6,781 nucleotides of DNA, from the NCBI GenBank assembly GCA_030452275.1, contig JAKDMR010000114.1, positions 1-6,781 of the forward strand. The letters run 5' to 3'. The notes beneath the pieces were generated by a model. The model did not search any database, was not told where the DNA came from, and saw only the letters and a list, made by a program, of their open reading frames with translations. The stretch is from Candidatus Nitrosocosmicus sp. (GTDB lineage Archaea > Thermoproteota > Nitrososphaeria > Nitrososphaerales > Nitrososphaeraceae). The position numbers were made by a program, and so were the translations under genes. Positions within the stretch are counted from its first letter, which is position 1. Each line of letters begins with the position of its first letter. Positions 1 to 4,114 of the stretch are shown here, in pieces.

Positions 1-65
1 GATAGGTTGCTAGTCAATTAGAAAACTAGAACAAATTACTAAAATCAATTATGACTCCGCCTCAA

Positions 66-740
66 TTATCTTATTTTTAGACTCACTTCTTCTCCATGTC
101 CAATTGGGACTGTTACCGATTGAACAAAATCTTTTTTTCTTATGTGTTCAATATATTTCGACATACTTGATCTATATTCTTCTGGATACAATACATTATC
201 CGTAATGATTAATCCGCCCTTCTTGACCATTGATATAGCTAAATCAAAATATTCTGCCAAATTTTCCTTATCAGCATCCAAAAAAATGAAATCAAAATAT
301 TCTGATTGATCGTCTTCATTATCATTAACACTGATTGACAATTGCTTTAGAACTTCTATGGCATTTCCCTCAATTGTTTCTATTATATCGCTGACTCCAG
401 CATTCTTAAAATTTGTTGTTGCTTTCTTAATCTTAAGAGGATCATTGTCTATGGTAGTAATGTTTCTTTTTGACACGCGAGAGTTTTCATTATTCTGATA
501 AAACGAATATGCTAACCACAGTGTCGAGTATCCAACAGATGTTCCTACTTCTAATATATTGTTGGCATTCATGGCCGATAGTAAGATACTGAAAAATTTG
601 CCCGTGTCACTGGTAATCGCAAGCATCGAATCTTTATGGGATATCTCTGTTAAACCTGATCTTTCTAATACTGATTGTTTTTCCAGCTCGGTTAAGACTT
701 TAATGATTCTGAAACCCGTATTAAGATCCACATCTGACAT
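66..740 (-). CDS. SAM-dependent O-methyltransferase (class I, COMT/CCoAOMT-like)
   Basis: This 224-residue protein should transfer a methyl group from S-adenosylmethionine to a hydroxyl of a small cytoplasmic substrate. Visible motifs are the glycine-rich SAM loop ILEVGTSVGYST (62-73), an acidic motif II at TTIDND (95-100), the metal and catalytic segment FIFLDADKEN (151-160), and the second metal-binding pair DN (181-182) in GGLIITDNVLYP. Length and motif order match the metal-dependent catechol/caffeoyl-CoA O-methyltransferase family (Methyltransf_3). Two oddities are an acidic insert at 138-147 before the DADK strand, and a C-terminus reading PIGHGEEVSLKI where relatives usually have a GDG turn. 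The start is ATG at 740, with a TATA-like box about 30 bp upstream. The gene stands alone and is transcribed away from the gene-free region. The substrate cannot be read from the sequence. The family call is secure. Confidence 0.92.
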   Translation of the reverse strand: MSDVDLNTGFRIIKVLTELEKQSVLERSGLTEISHKDSMLAITSDTGKFFSILLSAMNANNILEVGTSVGYSTLWLAYSFYQNNENSRVSKRNITTIDNDPLKIKKATTNFKNAGVSDIIETIEGNAIEVLKQLSISVNDNEDDQSEYFDFIFLDADKENLAEYFDLAISMVKKGGLIITDNVLYPEEYRSSMSKYIEHIRKKDFVQSVTVPIGHGEEVSLKIR

Positions 741-768
741 TTCTTGTACTAAGATTATTTGATTATCC

Positions 769-778
769 TAATATTAAA
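769..778 (-). promoter_or_regulatory. TATA-like box of the O-methyltransferase gene
   Basis: On the minus strand this reads TTTTAATATT, centred about 33 bp upstream of the ATG at 740. With the usual archaeal spacing of 25-30 bp from TATA box to transcript start, the mRNA would begin within a few bases of the ATG. The surroundings are AT-rich, so the exact box is uncertain. Confidence 0.4.
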
Positions 779-780
779 AC

Positions 781-1099
781 GAGATTTTTTGTTTTCTAAG
801 TTGACGGAATCTTATGGTAATTATTCCGGCATATAGTTAAGCGTGAAACTATATGACTCTACTTGTGGCAAATTAAGATCACGCCAATCTTGATAACTTC
901 GTGAATCTAAACATTCTTGCTTATTTGAACCCCAGATAGTATCTCTAGGATTGGGATTTATCTAAGTGGTTTTCTGTTTTTGTACTTTTTTTGGTTTCAA
1001 ATAAAGTTTATAACTTCGTTTAATATGGACTAATATCTTTGATTTGTGAGGTTATTTACTCAAATTTTGCTAACGAAATATGCCTTATCTATTCTTTGG
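781..1099. other. Gene-free intergenic stretch with stem-loops
   Basis: No reading frame on either strand looks like a protein. The left part carries three consecutive stem-loops, listed separately. The right part has T-runs (around 979-990) and AT-rich sequence but no motif I recognise. It lies upstream of both flanking genes, so it may hold regulatory sequence or a small RNA, but no complete promoter and terminator pair is visible. Confidence 0.5.
805..894. repeat. Three tandem stem-loops, possible structured RNA
   Basis: Three inverted repeats follow one another within 90 bp. The first is CGGAAT (805-810) with ATTCCG (823-828). The second is CATATAGTT (830-838) with AACTATATG (847-855), nine perfect pairs around an 8-nt loop. 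The third is ATTAAGAT (872-879) with ATCTTGAT (887-894), eight pairs including one G-U around a 7-nt loop. The spacing would allow all three to form in one RNA. No coding frame covers them. Strand and function are unknown, and a DNA-level role as operator half-sites is also possible. Confidence 0.4.
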
Positions 1100-1107
1100 A
1101 AAAATTC

Positions 1108-1287
1108 GGCCCTGTTAAGCATTTGAAAAAGAGTAAATTCGGGTTGTCACTGGACTAACCGAGACAATATCGACAAGATTCCTTGCATTTTGAGCACGAT
1201 TTAAGACCTTTTGTTCTGAAATTGTTCATCTTAATCAATATGAAATATTGGGAAGTATTTGAAAAATTATCTTAAGTTAACAGGGCC
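1108..1287. mobile_element. MITE-like non-autonomous element, 180 bp
   Basis: The element begins GGCCCTGTTAA (1108-1118) and ends with the exact inverted copy TTAACAGGGCC (1277-1287), an 11-bp perfect terminal inverted repeat. It is flanked by AAAAATTC (1100-1107) and AAAAATTG (1288-1295), an apparent 8-bp target duplication with one mismatch. It contains no transposase frame. A subterminal near-direct repeat is also visible, GCATTTGAAAAA at 1119 and GTATTTGAAAAA at 1255. Ends starting GG-C-CTGTT and an 8-bp duplication recall IS6/IS26-type elements. That affiliation is inference, and no complete parent element is present here. The duplication is AT-rich, so chance contributes something, but its exact position beside both repeats supports a transposition origin. 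Confidence 0.6.
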
Positions 1288-1307
1288 AAAAATTGAGAAT
1301 AAATGCT

Positions 1308-1314
1308 TTATATC
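1308..1314 (+). promoter_or_regulatory. TATA-like box upstream of the HTH gene
   Basis: The heptamer TTATATC (within GCTTTATATC) would place transcription start near 1337, shortly before an ATG at 1355. That ATG opens a ten-codon frame (MFSEYSVEVF, then stop) in a different frame from the HTH gene. The layout suggests that 1355 was once the gene start, before a small frame-breaking change. The box lies just outside the right end of the 180-bp element. Confidence 0.4.
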
Positions 1315-1377
1315 TATGCCTTAGGGTAGCAGGGGAAGCAGGGATAGCAAATCTATGTTTTCGGAGTATTCAGTTGA

Positions 1378-1551
1378 AGTCTTTTAAGCATTTTTTCCCA
1401 TGATCGTCTACTGGATAGTTTAAGGAAAAACAAAGAACAACTAGTAATAAAACTATGTAAACAAGAGAGAACCACTCGCGAAATTGCTCAAATAGCACGT
1501 GTTTCCTTTCGAGAAATAGGTAGAATAATTCGTAAATACAATGGGGAAAAA
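1378..1551 (+). other. In-frame N-terminal extension encoding a helix-turn-helix, without start codon
   Basis: The frame of the 1552-1938 gene stays open upstream to a TGA at 1375-1377. This stretch encodes about 58 residues, including LVIKLCKQERTTREIAQIAR and VSFREIGRIIRKYN. The pattern TTREIAQIARVSFREIGRII is a clear helix-turn-helix, so the stretch is or was coding. It contains no ATG, GTG or TTG in frame. An ATG at 1355 lies one base out of frame, and an ATG at 1400 in that same alternative frame stops after seven codons. Loss of one base between 1355 and 1385, or a -1 slip at TTT-TAA (1382-1387), would join MFSEYSVE to the HTH frame. A pseudogene or a sequencing error is the likeliest explanation, and an AUU start at 1390 is a remote one. 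Confidence 0.65.
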
Positions 1552-1938
1552 GTGTCTAAGGTTACGAATAACCGATTCAAAGTATATGGCATGTTTTTGG
1601 CGGGTAAACCCGTTATTATGGTTGCGATTAGTCTTGGCTTCGGCTATGAAGAGGTAAAACAATACTATCACGAGTATTTGTTTCTTAATGACCTAGATGA
1701 TTTTGTAAAGATCACTAAAGATCATAGATACTATTTGCCTTTTCTATTTCAAGTAGCCGAGAAAATGAAAAGTCATGATTTTGATGAGGCTGATGTTAAT
1801 AATTTGATTGAGAATATGAATAATATTAAACCCCTGGAAGATGTTAGGAATGACCTTCAACATCAAGTCAATATTTTAACCGTCAAACGAGATGACCTGT
1901 TACATTCCACCGATCAGAATGAAACGACAGAATTGTAA
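1552..1938 (+). CDS. HTH/coiled-coil DNA-binding family protein, probably 5'-damaged
   Basis: From the only in-frame start (GTG, 1552) this encodes 128 residues. It lacks the helix-turn-helix encoded immediately upstream in the same open frame (1378-1551), and together they make about 186 residues. The visible part holds a second helical segment of HTH appearance (FLAGKPVIMVAISLGFGYEEVKQYYHEYL, roughly residues 15-44), then a helical region ending in a likely short coiled coil (NNLIENMNNIKPLEDVRNDL, about 84-103, and on to 118). The architecture resembles small HTH plus coiled-coil proteins I recall as multi-copy in Nitrososphaerales, thought to bind DNA, with no established function. Translation from GTG would give a protein without its recognition domain, so a decaying gene is the better reading. 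No ribosome-binding site supports 1552. It sits directly after the MITE-like element. Confidence 0.55.
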   Translation: MSKVTNNRFKVYGMFLAGKPVIMVAISLGFGYEEVKQYYHEYLFLNDLDDFVKITKDHRYYLPFLFQVAEKMKSHDFDEADVNNLIENMNNIKPLEDVRNDLQHQVNILTVKRDDLLHSTDQNETTEL

Positions 1939-2409
1939 TGGAGTACTATCATAAATAGGGATGCAAACTTAAAAATTTAATGAAAAACTGGGGATAAATT
2001 TTCGGAAAATGTACAACGTCCAATTAATTTACAAATATGTTGCAACGCACATTAAGTTTGAATGTCCCTTTCCAGTGTTCTAGTAGAAGCGATTTTGTTA
2101 AAGTAACCCATTATATCGAGAAATAGTAATTTCAGGCTTGAATATTCGTTTCTATTATTAGCATGATCAATAAAGCTGTATTGGTGTTATGAAAATAGTA
2201 AGCATTTAGTAAAATTTGATTAATGTAGTACCAAGAAAAATTTTATATTCAAACTCTAATTGAAAAATCAAGAATATTTCTATTTTTGGTGTTGTGTTCT
2301 TAAAGTTATAATAATTTTCCAATACTTGATTCTTATTAAATCTAAATGCAAAAAAGATGAAAAAATTGCAAATATTTTTAATAAAGTTAGTTCTACAATA
2401 AATCATAGA
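1939..2409. other. Intergenic region, no gene seen
   Basis: This is about 470 bp of AT-rich DNA without a credible reading frame. The frame of the downstream CARF gene is open back to a TTG at 2260, but those 50 codons read as hydrophobic and lysine/asparagine-rich low complexity, typical of translated non-coding AT-rich DNA. One distant inverted repeat is present, CAAACTTAA (1964-1972) with TTAAGTTTG (2052-2060), plus a short palindrome GTTGCAAC (2039-2046). Neither is convincing as a functional site. The right end carries the probable promoter of the CARF gene. Confidence 0.5.
2376..2385 (+). promoter_or_regulatory. TATA-like box of the CARF-wHTH gene
   Basis: The sequence TTTTAATAAA is centred about 29 bp before the ATG at 2410, which would give a leaderless or nearly leaderless mRNA. 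That position is the main reason for choosing 2410 over the upstream TTG at 2260. No inverted-repeat operator is evident between the box and the gene. Confidence 0.45.
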
Positions 2410-3084
2410 ATGAAAACCCTTCAAATTGCTACCTTTGGCGACGATGATCAAAATGGGATCGCATTGGGGATTCGTAATTTTCCAATTCACCAACTCATAT
2501 TAATATGCTATTCAAGCGATGAATCCAAAGCCGTAGAATATTCTAAGAAGATTGAAACAATAATCGGTATTGGTTCAGAAATAATTCTTGTTGAGAAGGA
2601 AAACGTCGTAAAGGATACAATTGAAAGAGTTAACGAAGTCTTGCTAAAGAAAAGTATGGAATATCATCAGATATTAATGAATGTAAGTTCTGGGGATAAA
2701 TTAATCAGCTGTGCTGCACTCTCATCTGCATTTATTAATGGAATAAAGGCTTTTGCAATGGATCACGCACACACAGTGCCTCTCTTATTACCGGTATTAA
2801 AGTTCAGTTACAGTGAAATCATATCAGATACCAAAATAAAAATACTAAAAAGTATTGATAGTATTGGCGGAATGGTAAGCAGCTTGGAAGAACTAGAACA
2901 AATTTCAGGTTATGGGAAACCTCTATTAAGCTATCATGTTCAGGGCGGCAAAGAAAATAAGGGATTAGCAGACCTGGGGTTGGTAGAAGTAGATAAGGGC
3001 GATAGAGGCAAAACAGTAATTAATATCACTACATTAGGCAAATTGATGGTTACATCTAACCTCGTGAATTCTTCTCAGCATTAA
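2410..3084 (+). CDS. CARF-wHTH transcriptional regulator (Csa3/HFX_2341-like)
   Basis: This 224-residue protein joins an N-terminal Rossmann-like CARF sensor to a C-terminal winged helix. The CARF part (about 1-130) starts with strand MKTLQIATFG. It carries the ligand-site motif LMNVSSGDKLISCAALSSA (89-107), the counterpart of the NxTGGTK-type loop in Csa3 and Csm6 proteins, and ends with strand AFAMDH and the PVLKF segment. The winged helix (about 141-215) reads KIKILKSIDSIGGMVSSLEELEQISGY, then a recognition region, then the wing DRGKTVINITTLGKLM. CARF domains bind cyclic oligoadenylates or related nucleotides, and in CARF-wHTH proteins this modulates DNA binding. The start is the ATG at 2410, because an upstream TTG adds only low-complexity sequence. 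No cas gene, CRISPR array or effector lies in the window, so its signal and targets are unknown. Confidence 0.8.
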   Translation: MKTLQIATFGDDDQNGIALGIRNFPIHQLILICYSSDESKAVEYSKKIETIIGIGSEIILVEKENVVKDTIERVNEVLLKKSMEYHQILMNVSSGDKLISCAALSSAFINGIKAFAMDHAHTVPLLLPVLKFSYSEIISDTKIKILKSIDSIGGMVSSLEELEQISGYGKPLLSYHVQGGKENKGLADLGLVEVDKGDRGKTVINITTLGKLMVTSNLVNSSQH

Positions 3085-3097
3085 TATTATGTTAATC

Positions 3098-3110
3098 TTA
3101 AAAAAATATG
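3098..3110 (+). promoter_or_regulatory. TATA-like box of the tRNA-Arg gene
   Basis: The AT-rich segment TTAAAAAAATATG lies 21-33 bp before the mature 5' end of the tRNA at 3131, the usual archaeal TATA position for a transcript starting at or close to the tRNA. It begins 13 bp after the stop codon of the CARF gene, so the tRNA probably has its own promoter. Confidence 0.45.
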
Positions 3111-3130
3111 ATACTCTGAGAGTGTTAGAT

Positions 3131-3228
3131 GGGCTCGTAGCGCAGACTTTGAATAATCAAAGGTGCATAATGGATAGCGCGGACGCCTCCTAAGCGTCAG
3201 GCCGAGGGTTCAAATCCCTCCGGGCCCG
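3131..3228 (+). tRNA. tRNA-Arg (anticodon CCU) with a D-loop intron
   Basis: The gene folds as a full cloverleaf once a short insertion is removed. The acceptor stem is GGGCTCG (3131-3137) with CGGGCCC (3221-3227), and the discriminator is G (3228). The D-stem is GCGC (3140-3143) with GCGC (3177-3180). The anticodon stem is GACGC (3182-3186) with GCGTC (3194-3198), around the loop CTCCTAA with anticodon CCT at 3189-3191, which reads AGG. The variable loop is AGGCC, and the T-arm is GAGGG-TTCAAAT-CCCTC (3204-3220). CCA is not encoded. The D-loop holds 33 nt instead of about 8-10, owing to an intron described separately. The spliced D-loop AGAATGGATA keeps A14, G18G19 and A21, and places G15 opposite C48 for the Levitt pair. 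A T5 run follows directly. Confidence 0.95.
3146..3168 (+). other. tRNA intron in the D-loop, 23 nt, relaxed bulge-helix-bulge
   Basis: Around the insertion a splicing-type structure forms. GCGC (3140-3143) pairs with GTGC (3163-3166, one G-U), giving the 4-bp central helix. AGA (3144-3146) is a 3-nt bulge, CTTTG (3147-3151) pairs with CAAAG (3158-3162) as the intron hairpin, and ATA (3167-3169) is the opposite 3-nt bulge. Equivalent cuts after the second base of each bulge remove 3146-3168. The outer helix of a strict motif is not formed, so this is the relaxed form handled by broad-specificity archaeal splicing endonucleases. The boundary could shift by one or two bases, but the 23-nt length holds for any symmetric cut. 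Confidence 0.75.
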
Positions 3229-3233
3229 TTTTT
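3229..3233 (+). terminator. T5 run after the tRNA
   Basis: Five T residues follow the discriminator base immediately. Short oligo-T tracts are the common archaeal termination signal after tRNA genes. A second tract of six T follows further down at 3420-3425, after a weak GACCT/AGGTC stem. Confidence 0.5.
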
Positions 3234-3311
3234 ATCGATTTTGAAAATGATTTTTATAAAAAAAAGTAAAAGACCAAGTTCCAAATTTGGTAGAACAAAG
3301 ATTGAAGATCC

Positions 3312-3340
3312 AGATACCAGTATCTAGTATTCTAGATACT
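3312..3340. repeat. Overlapping inverted repeats of an AGATAC/GTATCT motif
   Basis: Three half-sites of one hexamer alternate in orientation: AGATAC (3312-3317), GTATCT (3320-3325) and AGATAC (3334-3339). The second and third extend to a perfect 9-bp stem, AGTATCTAG (3319-3327) with CTAGATACT (3332-3340), around the 4-nt loop TATT. The first pair gives an alternative 6-bp stem with a 2-nt gap. The cluster lies between the convergent tRNA and proteasome genes and has no T-run directly after it, so it is not a typical terminator. Confidence 0.5.
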
Positions 3341-3465
3341 TTGACTGTTCGTTTCTCAAATCCTGGTTCAAATAATAAATGAAATTAGTTGGTCGACCTA
3401 GTCTAGAGGGCCGAGGTCATTTTTTACAATACCTCACAAGTATGAGGAAATGTTTATTTTGAGAT

Positions 3466-4065
3466 TTATGCTGGATATGAATTTTCGCTTTTCCCATTCT
3501 TATTGATGATCAAAATATCAATACCATCACCACTTGCAGAATCCCTTTGAATGGATGATCGAATGGATTTTAATGCTAGATTGGTTGCTTTCTCCTCATC
3601 AAGGTTTTCATTGAATTCTGCATCCATTACTCCCAATGCCATTTCAGCTCCAGTTCCTACTGCAGCATATCTATCTGGTAAAACTGAACCAAGTGGATCG
3701 AGAGTATAAATTTCTGGTTTTCCAGTTGTAACACCACCCACTACAACTTGAGTCAATAGGGGGAAGTATCTCCTTTCAAACATGATAACGGACATCAATT
3801 TTGCAACCGAATTTGGTTCGATATTACGTCGGGTTTCCAATTTCCTGATTTTTGATAAAGCGCTTACTTGGCGTACAAGAACCTGCATGTCAGCAACCAT
3901 ACCTGCACAGGCGGCACCGACATGATCAGTAACATTAAATGTTTTTTTAGTATTTTTATTAACTACGAAATTGCCATATGAAACTCTCTTTTCAGCAGCC
4001 AAAAGGACTCCATCATTGTAAGTAATACCAACTGCTGTTGCTCCGGGCATAAATTGAAAAGCCAT
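3466..4065 (-). CDS. psmB: Proteasome beta subunit, catalytically inactive type (Thr1 replaced by Ala)
   Basis: This 199-residue protein is a 20S proteasome beta subunit, part of the inner rings that degrade proteins in the cytoplasm. It has a short propeptide, MAFQFMPG, then GATAVGITYNDGVLLAAEKR, which aligns with the GTTTVGI start of active subunits. At mature position 1 the catalytic Thr is Ala9 (codon GCA at 4041-4039). Other active-site residues remain: Glu25 (position 17), Lys41 (position 33) and the RDSASGD loop (174-180). The usual Gly-Ser near 129 reads GTG. Without Thr1 it should neither cut peptides nor process its own propeptide. It probably assembles with an active beta subunit encoded elsewhere, as in crenarchaea such as Sulfolobus, which have an inactive beta paralogue. 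The ATG start is clear. The gene follows the GHKL ATPase gene by 49 bp. Confidence 0.95.
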   Translation of the reverse strand: MAFQFMPGATAVGITYNDGVLLAAEKRVSYGNFVVNKNTKKTFNVTDHVGAACAGMVADMQVLVRQVSALSKIRKLETRRNIEPNSVAKLMSVIMFERRYFPLLTQVVVGGVTTGKPEIYTLDPLGSVLPDRYAAVGTGAEMALGVMDAEFNENLDEEKATNLALKSIRSSIQRDSASGDGIDILIINKNGKSENSYPA

Positions 4066-4074
4066 TTAATAATT

Positions 4075-4107
4075 AAAAAAAAAGAGTTAGATTTAGTCGT
4101 TTCTATA
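4075..4107 (-). promoter_or_regulatory. TATA-like box and T9 run between the ATPase and proteasome genes
   Basis: On the minus strand a TATA-like CATATAGAA (4107-4099) lies about 38 bp before the proteasome ATG. A run of nine T (4083-4075) lies in between. The T-run could end the ATPase transcript, and the box could start a proteasome transcript with a short leader of about 10-15 nt. The genes may therefore be expressed together or separately. Confidence 0.35.
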
Positions 4108-4114
4108 TGGGTGT

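Larger units (their letters stand above)
3229..3465. other. Convergent spacer between the tRNA and the proteasome gene
   Basis: No coding frame is credible here. Besides the AGATAC repeat cluster, the spacer holds the palindrome CCAAATTTGG (3281-3290), a GACCT/AGGTC stem (3395-3399 with 3414-3418) followed by six T, and a CCTCA/TGAGG stem (3432-3436 with 3443-3447) just beyond the proteasome stop. The last two are possible transcript ends for the plus-strand tRNA and the minus-strand proteasome gene. Neither has the strong GC stem plus T-tract that would make it certain. Confidence 0.4.

Noticed and set aside
1964..2060. Distant inverted repeat CAAACTTAA / TTAAGTTTG as the ends of a mobile element
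   Set aside because: The repeat is only 9 AT-rich bases, has no flanking duplication, and is expected by chance at this composition.
2260..2409. A 50-codon N-terminal extension of the CARF protein starting at TTG 2260
   Set aside because: The extra residues are low complexity, and the CARF domain begins properly at the ATG at 2410, which has a well-placed TATA-like box.
3361..3420. A second tRNA or permuted tRNA gene, suggested by GGTTCAAAT near 3365 and a D-arm-like GTCTAGAGG near 3401
   Set aside because: The T-stem has no complementary 3' side, C61 is absent, no anticodon arm is present and the acceptor halves do not pair.
3229..3465. Attachment site of an element integrated at the tRNA 3' end
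   Set aside because: The tRNA 3' end (TTCAAATCCCTCCGGGCCC) is not repeated downstream in the window and no integrase gene is present.
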